Below, piece after piece: positions 11,793-21,753 of a stretch of 64,000 nucleotides of DNA. Origin of the DNA: Caecitellus pseudoparvulus (lineage: Eukaryota > Bigyra: Bicosoecida); the NCBI GenBank assembly GCA_965644315.1, contig CBFFRQ010000062.1, forward strand, positions 186,001 through 250,000, read 5' to 3'. A program made the position numbers and the translations under genes. Under the pieces are notes generated by a model, which was not told where the DNA came from, did not search any database, and worked only from the letters and a program-made list of their open reading frames with translations. The stretch's first letter is position 1. Each line of letters starts with the position of its first letter.

Positions 11793-14127
11793 ATGGCCGC
11801 GAGCCGGAGCAGGGTGAGCCAGGTGGAGCCTGGCGTGAAGACAAAAACGAAGCACAAGTGGTCGCGCAAGAAGGACTGGCGCACTGATGTGGATGAGATG
11901 GGCAACGTGGTCATCCTTCGGCAAGGTGTGTGGAAGTCGCTGTCAGGTGACGAGTACGAAGGGGAGTTTCTCGAGGGGAAGAAACACGGCCGGGGGCGGA
12001 TGAACTTCATCAATGGCAACACTTATGAAGGTACGCGCTGTCATCTTCGCCACATGGCAGCCTACAAAGCATGCGGCACCCTTTCTTGCAGGTGACTGGC
12101 AGCACGACGCCTTCCACGGGTATGGAGTCATGAAGTACGCAGAGTTCACGGAAGGGGCAAGGCGCATCGTGGGGCGCATGTACAAAGGGTACTGGTTCAA
12201 GGGTGAGATGCAAGGGTATGGCATCTTCACAAAAGGCGATGGTGAGACGTACGAAGGCGAGTTTCGGCACAACCGGTACCATGGCAGGGGCCGGCTGCGC
12301 CTCCGAGATGGCAGCCAGTACGATGGCCACCTGAAGCAAGGGCAGTACCATGGGAAGGGACTCTTGCGATTCGAAGATGGCTCTTCATACAAGGGTGGGT
12401 TCAGGGCGGGGCACTTCCACGGCCACGGCGTGTTCAGTTGGCCAAAAGGAGGCGGCTCGTACGCCGGCTCCTTTGCCAAAGGCAAGCGCGACGGCTTTGG
12501 CAAGCGGGTGTTTGCCAACGGCAACACATATGAAGGCGAGTACTTCGAAGGCTGCATGCACGGCAAAGGGCGGTACACGACAGTAGCCGGTGACCTTTTT
12601 GTGGGCGAATTCCTGAATGACCGATTCCACGGATATGGAGTCATGCAGTACGGCAACGGGGACAGATACGAAGGGCAGTGGCAGAAAGGCAACCCCTGTG
12701 GACGAGGAAGGTATGACTACGAGGCGGGGGGGTACTACGAGGGAGAATATTGGGCACTGTGTCGAACCGGCATCAAAGCTGCGCTGGATGAAGCAGACCT
12801 GGCGCAGTTTGCACACCCGGACTCCATCACAAGAAAGATGGCTGAGAAGGGCAGCAAGCCCCTCACAAAGGGCTTCCTGAAGCAGATTCATGAGGCGAAA
12901 CAACAGGACAAAGCGCGGGGGGTCCCATCGGGTGTGAAGGGGAACCTGCCTGCCCACCAGCGTCGAAAACTGTACGACAAGCGGAGGCAAGTCGGCACCA
13001 TCCTCGTCGGCAGCGAGTACGATGACCCTCAGCGAGGTGGCGTGATGCGCCCCGTTGCTGATGGCAAGCGCCATGGGAAAGGTATCAGAGTGTGGTCATC
13101 TGGGGCGAGGTATGAGGGGCAGTGGTGGCAAGGGGAGCCTCATGGATTTGGGGTGTATGTTGGACCGGGTGTGATGGGCGAGCGGTACGAAGGGCAGATG
13201 AAGTTTGGTGTCCGAGAGGGCCGGGGAATCGCAAGCTACGGCCACAATGAAGGCGGCCGCTACATAGACCCGCTCGGGTTTTCCCTCGTAAGTGGCGCTG
13301 CGCAGAGTGCGAAGGCAGATCCATGTCTGCACTGAGCCCTCCTTGCACAGGACGGAGGCCTTGGACGGAGTGTGTACGATGGCGAGTGGCATGCCGGTCT
13401 CTTCCATGGCTCGGGGAAGTTCACAGCTCCAGATGGACGCATGTACACGGGGGAGGTACGCGCTGACGCGTGTCGTGAGCTGCATCGCCTGTCGCCCGCG
13501 CGCACCCCGCTGAGCGCCAGCCCACACCCTGCACAGTTTCGGTACGGAAAGCGAGAAGGCATTGGGTCCGCTGTGATAATTGGGAGCGAGGACTTGAAGT
13601 ACATCAAAGAGGCAGGGCGTTCTGATGCTCTATACAAGGCATACAAGTACGATGGGCAGTTCGAGAACAACCGCCGCAACGGCCGGGGAGTGCTAGAGCT
13701 ACTAAATGGTGATCGCCTGGCTGGCCTGTTCAAGCAAGACTTGTTGGATGGGCTGGTGAAGTGCATCTATGCAAGCTCAGGAACGGTTCGATATGCTATG
13801 TACCGAGCTGGGAAGCGAATGAGCTGGCTTGAGGGTAGGAAGCTGCAAGAAGCGCTGGCGAAGGATGCTGCGATGGGGGTCACAGCGGACGTGTTCAAAG
13901 GCGTGGCTGTGGGAACAGACGTGCTGCGTGCAGCACACAAAGCACGTGCCGGTGTTAAAGAGGAATCCAAGGAGACAAAACGGTTCGACATCAGAGCAGT
14001 GCATGTGAACTTTGCTGACGAAGCCGGTGCGCTGGAGCGGCGGCGGGCTGCAAGAGAGGCAAACGCAGGCGCCAGCGTGCCAGGCCCGAGCTCACGCCAA
14101 GAAACAGCTCCAGAGGAGTTGGACTAG
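11793..14127 (+). CDS. MORN-repeat protein
   Basis: Four exons, 11793-12030, 12092-13287, 13351-13455 and 13537-14127, introns 61-81 nt; 709 residues. It is built mainly from about 15 MORN repeats (YxGxFxxGxxxGxGxxxxxxG). Ten run consecutively from YEGEFLEGKKHGRGRM to YEGQWQKGNPCGRGRY; after a charged spacer rich in Lys/Gln, two more follow, then three near the C terminus. The tail is Lys/Glu/Ala-rich without repeats. MORN proteins bind membranes or act as scaffolds, often at basal bodies, flagella or the cell cortex in protists; no catalytic domain (such as PIPK) is attached here. The stop codon TAG shares the CTAG at 14124-14127 with the stop of the opposite gene. Confidence 0.85.
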
Positions 14128-15174
14128 CGCGGCTCTTGCTCTCCTGTGAAGTACCCGGAGCGAGTCTTCCTGAACAGCCGTCCCTCCTGCGACTCCACCA
14201 TGGTGCGAACCCGCCGCACACGCTCCTCTTCAGATGAAGGCGCTCCCTGAGGTTGGACACGGGTAAAGTCGGAGGACAGGGGATGTGACATGGTGTCTGT
14301 GCCAGGGGTTGGCAGAGCAGTCTGAGCTCCATGGCGGTGCTGCGCTGCAGCCGTCGCGCGCAGGCGTGCCTGTTGCGCAGCATGAGGGAGGGCGGCATAC
14401 TCCTCAGGCTGCCACTCGTACAGTGCCGCAATGTACTGCACTTCAAAACTGAAAGGCCCACTACCAACAGCGGTGATGCCAATGCCCGTGATGCGAGCTT
14501 GATTGATCGGGCGTTGGGCTGCCACCAGCGCACCACGCTTCGTAAGGTAGAAATGGTCAAATGGACAAGCCAAAGTGACCCACTCCCCAGGGGGGGTCTG
14601 CAAGTCCCTGGGCGTGGAGAGGGGGGCGGGGCACCTCGCTGCACATGAGTCAGTCTGCGCTGCCCACTCGCATTTGGGACGCACGCTTGGAAGACATCGT
14701 CAGCTGCCCGAGTGGCAGACGCTGACTCTCGGAGCTGCAGGGTGTAGGGGCGCCCATCGGTGCGCACACGCATCTCCAAGGCGTCAAACGAGCGAAGGTA
14801 GTGCAACCTTGAGCTGGGCTGCAAGGAGACAGGCGAAGCATCGTTAGGGTCAGCGACGCAGTCAGCCCACGCGGCTCGGCCAGCTCACCTTGGTTCTGAC
14901 GCTGCAAAAGGCTTGGCCGTCTTCACCTGTCTGGGCATCACGGTTCTGGAGAATGCCCTGGAAGCAGCCAGTGGAGTATTCAGCGTGTCGAATGATGCTG
15001 AAAGAGCACACGCTTCCACCTGGGGCGAGCGCACGAAGTGCAGGGGCGGCATGCAGAGGGCAGATAGGATGTAATTTCCGCACCTCCCATGACTTGGTCT
15101 GAGTGAACTTCAAACGTGTCCACGTCCTCCAGAGTCTGGAATGCATACATAGTGTGCCGATCAGGGGGCCTCAT
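14124..15174 (-). CDS. NDUFAF1: CIA30-family protein, NDUFAF1-like complex I assembly factor
   Basis: Four exons on the minus strand, 15174-15084, 15019-14889, 14818-14685 and 14607-14124, give 279 residues; introns 64, 70 and 77 nt. The order of conserved blocks is that of the CIA30 domain: FEVHSDQVMGG at the N terminus, then FQGIL, then LRSFDALEMRVRTDGRPYTLQLR, then PPGEWVTLACPFDHFYLTKRG, then ARITGIGITAVGSGPFSFEVQYI. In animals NDUFAF1 helps assemble mitochondrial NADH dehydrogenase; the domain also occurs in other beta-sandwich proteins. No clear mitochondrial presequence is seen, because the domain starts near residue 12, so an unrecognised upstream exon is possible. The first intron begins with GTGCGGAAATT, the word that recurs across the window. 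Its stop overlaps that of the MORN gene. Confidence 0.75.
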
Positions 15175-15587
15175 GCCTAGGATGAAGCCTGCACCGCGTT
15201 CAAGGCGAGGAGCTCACAGCATGTGGCGGAAGGGAGCAAGGCAGGCTGCCACACACTCGACCTAGCTTGGATGTACGTGTCATCGACCCACCGTCCGACA
15301 GAGCGGATGGCCCGTCGTAAGTGATGTGCTAGTGCCATTTTCGCAGCCCAGGCCCTCGTGAGTGCTGCCTCAGGTTGGACGGTGGCTTCACCCCACCTCC
15401 GCGCAAAGACGCCGCGTGCCAGTTAGCAAACCTGCAGAGGCAAATTTGGACCCTGCAACACATTGACTTCAGTGGATGGTGTAAATTTTGGCGTGCCAAG
15501 CATTGCCATTCAGGTTCGACTGCGCGGGCCGGTTGGTCAGGGCCATCGAAGAGTGCCGCTGCTGGCACTGGCAGCTATCGATTCAGC
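15175..15587. promoter_or_regulatory. Divergent upstream region, CIA30 gene / kinesin
   Basis: 413 nt between two start codons. It is less GC-rich than its flanks in the 15,410-15,510 part. No TATA box, tRNA or repeat could be supported. Confidence 0.35.
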
Positions 15588-18332
15588 ATGGCTGCTGCCT
15601 CTGGGTCCGGCGGCAAGTCGTCGGGTGACGACATGAATGTCAAGGTGGCCGTGCGCATGAGGCCATTCAATACTCGAGAGAAGGACGTGCGTGCCGGTAG
15701 CAGCCTGCCAAAGCCGCGCCTGGCTTGTCGCAGGCGACACGAAACGTGAGCCTGCACAGTTGGGAGCGAAGAAAGTCGTCGAAATGGACGGCCCCTCGAC
15801 CTTCCTCACGAACCCTTTGGACGCCGAAGCAGAACCAAAGCAGTTCACCTTTGACTACTCCTATGACTGGGACGTGCGTGAGCAGCGTGTCTGGCAGCGT
15901 GGTGTAACGCGCAGCAACGCCGGTCCAACTCCATTCCTTGTGAGCCGTGCAGACTACACAAGACCTCGTCTATGGCGACCTTGGCAAGCCCATGGTCACA
16001 GCGGCTTTTGACGGGTTCAACGGCACGGTGTTCGCTTACGGCCAAACGGGAAGCGGCAAGAGCTGGTCCATGATGGGAGCTCAGGAGAAGACCGCTCCAG
16101 AACTGGACGGTGAGTGTGGCGTGGCAGCCGAGCGAGCGCCCGCCGCACCGAGCAGCCCCCGCCTCCTGCCGTAGGCATCATTCCTCGCCTAAACACGGAG
16201 CTCTTTGAGCAGCTGGAGGCCGCCAAGGCCAAGGAGCCGGACAAGCAGTTCATGGTGCGCTGCGCAAAGCGGGCCAGCCACGAGGCGCGCCTCATGCCCA
16301 CACCCTGCGTCCGCGCAGATCTTGGTGAGCTACCTGGAGATCTATAACGAAGTCATCAAAGACCTGCTGAACCCCAGCGACAAGAAGCTGCAAGTGCGCC
16401 AGCATCCCAAGCTGGGCGTGTACGTGCAGGACCTGGCTGAGATCGTGGCCACTAGCCCCGAGCAGGTGGCAGACCTGCTGGAGTCGGGGAACAAGGTGCG
16501 CAAGGTGGCAGGCACGAAGATGAATGCCCGCTCGTCCCGCTCCCACTCCTGCTTCACCATCAAGATCGAGCAGAAGGTGGAGGAAGACATGGGGGGCGGC
16601 AAGCGCAAGACCACGACGCTGAACGCCAAGCTGAACCTGGTGGATCTGGCAGGGTCAGAGCGCCAGAGCAAGACAGGCGCGGAGGGCGCACAGCTGCGAG
16701 AGGGGGCTGCCATCAACAAGTCCTTGTCAGTGCTCGGCAATGTCATCAACGCACTGGCAGAGGGCAAGAAGCACGTGCCCTACCGTGACTCCAAGCTCAC
16801 CCGCCTGCTGCAGAACAGCCTGGGCGGCAACTGTGCGTCTCGCCGTGGCAATGCTTGGTGTTTTTGTGCATGTGACCTCCTCCTGCCTCCCCCGCCACCC
16901 CCGCAGCTCGCACCGTCATGATCGCTGCCATCTCACCCGCCGATGACAACTACGACGAGACGCTGACCACGCTGAACTACGCCAACCGCGCGAAGAACAT
17001 CACGAACAAGAGCACTCGTAACGAGGATGTGTCGCAGCAGATCATTCGTGAGCTTCGCTCGGAAATCGCCGACCTGCGTGCTGCGCTGGAGGCGGCCCAG
17101 AGCGGCGTGGCGCAGGGCGGCGGGGCCATGAGCGAGGAGCAGCAGCGGCAGATTGAGGAAATGTCGGAGAAGATGGCCATGCTGGAGCGGTGCGTGTTAT
17201 GTGTCAGCGCATCCGCCTGGACGTGCGGCATACTGCACACCTCCCGCTCCCCGCAACGCAGGGCCAAGAAGGAGTCTTGGGAGGAGAAACAGCGGCTGTC
17301 GCAGCAGTATGAGGAGGAGCGCAAGCGCAACGCGGAGAACACCGCCAAGATCATGGCATTCATGAACACCGTGCGTGCCTGACATCCACATTCACAGCAT
17401 GCATTCCCACACTGCCCTACACTCGCCCGCTCCGCGCTGCCCTTCCTGGCCAGGTGCGCGAAGACAACCTCGCCCTGATCAAGCGTGTGAAGGATCTGAA
17501 GGCGGAGAAGAACGAACTGGCCAAGCTGTTCAAATCTCGCAAGGCAGAGCACATGGCCACGCGGCAGGAGCTAGCAGACGCCATGGCTGAGTATGACGAG
17601 CTGGCAGTGGAGGGGGAGGACGGCCCCCACGCTGCCCGGCTGGAGGAACTCATCGGTGTGATTGAGAGCCGGCACCAGCAGGTGGAGGAGGAGACCGTGG
17701 AGCTGCGGGAGCTGAAGGAGGCCCTGCGCGAGATCAATGAACAGCTGGAGGAGGCCATGGACGAGGCGGCAGCCCAGCGCATGGTGCTGGAGGAGGACGC
17801 CCAGCTGCGGGAGCAGATCAAGGCGGAGGAGCGCGAGCGCCTGGAAAAGGCCAACGCCGAGCGCCTGGAGAGCGTGCTGGCGGAGGAGAAGGAGCGCTTG
17901 CGCCGGGAAATGGAGGCAGACAAGAAGGCTGCCATCGATCGCATGGTGGCGGGCGGCATGGGCTCTGCCACCATGGACCCAGCCAGCGCAGAGGCCATGC
18001 AGCGCCTGGAGGTGGAGCTGCTGGACGCCAAGCAAGCCCTGCGCCTGATGGAGTTGGAGGCTGCCCAGACAGCCCAGCGGCAGGAGGCGGAGGTGGCCAA
18101 GGTGCAGGCGGCCCACCGGCGGGAGATGCGCGGCCTCAAGTCCAAGGAGCTGCGCATGTTCCGGGAGCTGTGCGACGGGTACGAGGAGGAACACAAGGCC
18201 CTGCGCAAGGAGTTGGCTGAGAAGAACAAGCTGCTGCGGCAGGCTGTCTCGGACATCACCTTCCTCACTCAGAAGAACGCTGAGCTCGAGCGCCAGCTCA
18301 TCGAGGCGGCGGCGTGGGAGCCCACCATGTAG
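15588..18332 (+). CDS. Kinesin-3-like motor protein with coiled-coil tail
   Basis: Eight exons: 15588-15686, 15760-15873, 15953-16109, 16175-16254, 16319-16832, 16907-17189, 17262-17370 and 17454-18332; introns 64-83 nt, all phases consistent; 744 residues. The N-terminal motor domain (about 16-350) starts [10 protein letters not shown] and has P-loop GQTGSGKS, switch I NARSSRSH and switch [10 protein letters not shown], so it should be an active microtubule motor. The blocks [10 protein letters not shown] and [15 protein letters not shown] resemble kinesin-3. Unlike typical KIF1/Unc-104 kinesins, no FHA or PH domain follows; after the motor there is a predicted coiled coil to the C terminus, rich in Glu, Lys, Arg and Leu. 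Seven introns, the most in the window, all interrupt the motor or neck. Confidence 0.9.
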
Positions 18333-18384
18333 ATACGCCAGCGCTCAATGCACCTACGACCCGCCAATTTCCGCTTGACCCCCC
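18333..18384. other. Short convergent gap with CAATTTCCGC word
   Basis: Only 52 nt separate the kinesin and deacetylase stop codons. The gap contains CAATTTCCGC (18365-18374), one of the copies of the recurrent word described in the findings. No hairpin terminator is evident. Confidence 0.4.
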
Positions 18385-21270
18385 TCACAAGGATCTTTGG
18401 CGCTTGCCTGGGCGGGGAAGGTCGCCCGGCCGCCCAGTGGGTGTGGAGGGCGGCGGCATGGTGTCCAGGGGGGACGCCGCACGAAATGGGCTGTCTTCCA
18501 GCCCGCTCATGTGCGGCAGGGCGGGCGGCGTGTTGGGCGGCGCGATGTGCACACTGCTGGTGGAGGCGGCATCTCCCGCCTGCCCCTCCACCCAAGAACC
18601 AGCGGAGAAGCGGGAGGAGCGGCGGTCCAGAGCAGGCCCTGACGGGGCAGGGCCCAGCCCCAGCAGTACCCCCTCGCCATCACCTGAGCCTGGCACAGCA
18701 CTGTTTGCACCATGGGCATGTGCAGAGTCAAATCCCTGCCCCGCACTGGCGTGTTGAGCTGCTTCAAAGGCGTTGAGCTCGGCGCGTGCTGCCTGGGAAG
18801 CCACCCGCGCCGCCCGTGCCTCGAGCACTCCCTGCACAGACCTGAAGCTGGCCTTGCGCATGGAGCGCAGCACATCCCAGTGCGCCTTGTGGATCTGTGT
18901 GGTGCGGATGATGGCCGAGGCGGCGGCCTGGTCTGGGCGCATGCGCTGCACTCGGTATGGCCCGCCCACCCCCTCGCGCCCAGCGGCAGAACTGTCCACC
19001 AACCCACCCATGCTGTCAGAGCGTTGACGAGGGGGGAGGGCCGCCTCATCTGCCTCGCTGGATGCCGGGTGGGCCGGCATGCTCGGTGCCTCGGTGAGTT
19101 GCTCCCCCCACACCATGCTCACGTCATCTGCAAAGGGGGGGGGGGGGTCACCCAGCAACACTGCAGCCACAGCCGCCACTGAGTTTGAGATGCTGTGCAG
19201 GTTGTACCCCCCCTCCAGCGCCACCACCACCCGTCCCCCCGCAAGGGTGCGCAGCTGGGCGGTCATGTGGGCGTACCCCGTGGGGGACACACAGCAGCCA
19301 CCCAGGGGGTCCCCAGCAGCTGCGTCGAAGCCCGCACTGACCAGCACCAGGTCGGGGTTAAAGCTACGGGCAATGGGCATGACCACGGCGTCGAAGGCGG
19401 CCATGTACTCGGCATCCCCCATGCCACCAGTTGGCCAGCCAATGTTCACGTTGGTGCCTGCAGCCGCCCCCTCCCCCACACACCGGGGGTCCCCCGTGCC
19501 GGGGTAGAAGGACCCCGAGTCGTACCTGTGCAAGGAGATGTACAGCACCGACGGGTCGTCCAGGAAGGCGTTCTGCGTGCCGTTGCCGTGGTGCACGTCC
19601 CAGTCCAGAATGAGGACGCGGTGGGCACCCCACTCCCGCCGCGCCACCGCTGCTGCCACAGCGACATTGTTGAACAGGCAGAAGCCCATGGCGGCGTCAG
19701 GCTCGGCGTGGTGGCCGGGTGGGCGCACCAGGGCCAGGCCTGCTGTGGCGTGCCCCAGCGCCACCCGGCGCGTGACCTCCAACACCCCACCTGCAGACAG
19801 CAGCGCAGCTTTGTAGCTGTGCTCGCAATAGTACGTGTCAGAGCCAAAGGAGCCCCCGTCTGGCCCGGCATCGGCCGTCGCTGCGACTCGGTCCACGAGG
19901 TGGGGCGTGTGCACCGTGCGCAGGGCATCGTGCGAGGCACACGAACACTCCACACGCCAGCACCGCTGGAACAGCCCCATGGCTGCCAGGTGTGCCACGA
20001 TGGCCTTCAAGCGGTCGGGGCGCTCAGGGTGCGGCTGTGGCGGCGGCAGGGGCACGCCTGGTAGTGAGTCAGACGCAGAGGGATGCTGCGTGGGGGCTGC
20101 GTGTGCTAGCATGGCAGGGTCGTATGCCACAGCGACGATGTGGGGGAAGCCAGTGCCGGCGCCGGGCAGGCCCGCCAGGGCGGGATGCAGGCGGCGCTGG
20201 GCGTGGCACTGCAGCAGGGCCGTGGCTGTATCAGAGGGCACGGGGGAGGCTGCGGCGAGGACCTCGGAGGTGGTGGTCGCGTCCTCTTCGGGCTTGGAGC
20301 CGGCCCGCTGCAGGGCAGTCATGGCGAGAAGACCCTTGCCCCCCTGCCAGGTGGCAGCGGGCGACGTGGGGGGCTGGCTCAGGGAGCCGGTGCCAGTGGA
20401 TGTGTGGAAGGGGATGGACACCGCCCCCCACACACGTGGAAATCCAGAGAAGACGACGTCGGGGATGCTGGCCCGGGCCTGCAGCGGACCAAAGACGAGT
20501 GTGTCAAGGGGGGTGGCCGCCGGGGGTGTCGCGGGGGGAGCGGGGGCTGCAGTGTCGCTGGGCTCTCCAGGTCTCGGCACCTCAAAGCCAAACTCCTGCA
20601 GCCCAGTGGCGCGCAATGGCTCAGGGAGCTGAAGGCTGGCAGCTACCGCTGCTGCTGCTTCAGGCGGCAGCGTCAACTGCAACAGCTCACGGGCTGTGGT
20701 CAAGCCGCTGGTGGCACCAACAGCCCCGCAGGCCCGGCAGGTGAGGGAGGAGAGAGGTGGGAGGGCGGGGAAGGGGGGTACTTGCAGAATGTGTGAAGCA
20801 CTGTCGTGCGCCGCACCCCCTCCGGCCTTGGGGTGGGGTTCGGGTGAGTCAGGCCGGGATGAGCTGGTGGATGCTGGCGCCGCGCGGCCCTCTGCTGGGG
20901 ACGGAGTGGCGGCTACCTCAGTAGAGTGAGTCAAGTGTGCCAAGCGGGTCTGTATGGCCCTGTGCAAGGCTGCGCCATACGCCAGCATCTCCCCGGTGCA
21001 GGGGATGGGGTTGCGGGAGGTGCAGTTGGCGCAGCACCACCGGAAGAGTTTCTTGGTCAAGGCAGCCGGCTCGTCAAACGCGGACGTCATGCCCCACGCT
21101 GAAACGTGCAGGCGTGTGTGGCCGCCCCCTGCACTGGGCAAGGACACCTCAAATAGGCGGCTGGTCTCGAAGCTCGCGATGGATGCATGCCCAACGCTTT
21201 GGGCATCGTCCGGCTGCGATGGGGCTGCCATGTCTCCCAAGCCCTGCGATGGAAGCAGAGGAGTGTGCAT
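18385..21270 (-). CDS. Class II histone deacetylase
   Basis: One uninterrupted exon of 961 residues. The deacetylase domain spans about 375-710: HPERPDRLKAI, then RPPGHHAEPDAAMGFCLFNNVAVAA (active-site His pair), ILDWDVHHGNGTQ (zinc ligands Asp and His), SLHRYDSGSFYPGTG, and PDLVLVSAGFDAAAGDPLGG (third zinc ligand Asp), closing with ALEGGYNL. These match the HDAC6/HDAC10-type class IIb zinc enzymes that remove acetyl groups from lysines of histones or tubulin. The N-terminal 370 residues are unusual: CCANCTSRNPIPC and, about 100 residues on, CRAC, which together could bind zinc, followed by Ala/Pro-rich sequence. The C-terminal 250 residues are low complexity and end in a basic GKRQRSL. ATG 21231 is an alternative start. 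Stop is 52 nt from the kinesin stop. Confidence 0.87.
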   Translation of the reverse strand: MHTPLLPSQGLGDMAAPSQPDDAQSVGHASIASFETSRLFEVSLPSAGGGHTRLHVSAWGMTSAFDEPAALTKKLFRWCCANCTSRNPIPCTGEMLAYGAALHRAIQTRLAHLTHSTEVAATPSPAEGRAAPASTSSSRPDSPEPHPKAGGGAAHDSASHILQVPPFPALPPLSSLTCRACGAVGATSGLTTARELLQLTLPPEAAAAVAASLQLPEPLRATGLQEFGFEVPRPGEPSDTAAPAPPATPPAATPLDTLVFGPLQARASIPDVVFSGFPRVWGAVSIPFHTSTGTGSLSQPPTSPAATWQGGKGLLAMTALQRAGSKPEEDATTTSEVLAAASPVPSDTATALLQCHAQRRLHPALAGLPGAGTGFPHIVAVAYDPAMLAHAAPTQHPSASDSLPGVPLPPPQPHPERPDRLKAIVAHLAAMGLFQRCWRVECSCASHDALRTVHTPHLVDRVAATADAGPDGGSFGSDTYYCEHSYKAALLSAGGVLEVTRRVALGHATAGLALVRPPGHHAEPDAAMGFCLFNNVAVAAAVARREWGAHRVLILDWDVHHGNGTQNAFLDDPSVLYISLHRYDSGSFYPGTGDPRCVGEGAAAGTNVNIGWPTGGMGDAEYMAAFDAVVMPIARSFNPDLVLVSAGFDAAAGDPLGGCCVSPTGYAHMTAQLRTLAGGRVVVALEGGYNLHSISNSVAAVAAVLLGDPPPPFADDVSMVWGEQLTEAPSMPAHPASSEADEAALPPRQRSDSMGGLVDSSAAGREGVGGPYRVQRMRPDQAAASAIIRTTQIHKAHWDVLRSMRKASFRSVQGVLEARAARVASQAARAELNAFEAAQHASAGQGFDSAHAHGANSAVPGSGDGEGVLLGLGPAPSGPALDRRSSRFSAGSWVEGQAGDAASTSSVHIAPPNTPPALPHMSGLEDSPFRAASPLDTMPPPSTPTGRPGDLPRPGKRQRSL

Positions 21271-21753
21271 GCCTAGACAATTACGCTAACACGCGCGATG
21301 CGGCGGCAGTGGCCGGGCGGGCCAGTCAGGGGCGCCCGTCGGGTCGCGTCGCACAGCACCATCGGCCAGCGGAAGTGCGCATCATGCAAAGCTCGCGCCC
21401 ATGGACAGTTCTGGCCCATAGATCTAGCCGTCAGCGATCAATTCATACAATGATTACATGCAGCGCAAGAAATAGCGAGGCTAGCGCGGGGGAGGCGCGT
21501 CACGTACAGGGCATGTAGTGGCGTTTCAAAGGCGGCGTTTCGTAATCTGTGGGGCTTGGTAGACGTAAACCGACGCAGACACATCCCCGCCCACAGGCCA
21601 ACGCCTGGAAATCTTCCTGAGAAGGCACGCTGTGCTGGCAAAAATGGTGCAGTGAGGAGCCTGCGTGGGCCCAGAGGGGTGCATTGGAGAAACCTGCTGG
21701 ATAGCGCAGCAGGCGCCTGAGGCGAGGGGCAGTATGAAAGCCAGCCCCCCAGC
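21271..21753. promoter_or_regulatory. Upstream region of HDAC / downstream of IPT giant
   Basis: 483 nt between two minus-strand genes. It should hold the 3' untranslated region of the giant gene and the promoter of the deacetylase. An AT-richer stretch lies at about 21,425-21,475. No repeat or RNA gene is seen. Confidence 0.35.

Noticed and set aside
15410-15560. tRNA-like sequence containing GGTTCGACT upstream of the kinesin
   Set aside because: No acceptor, D or anticodon stem could be paired around it.
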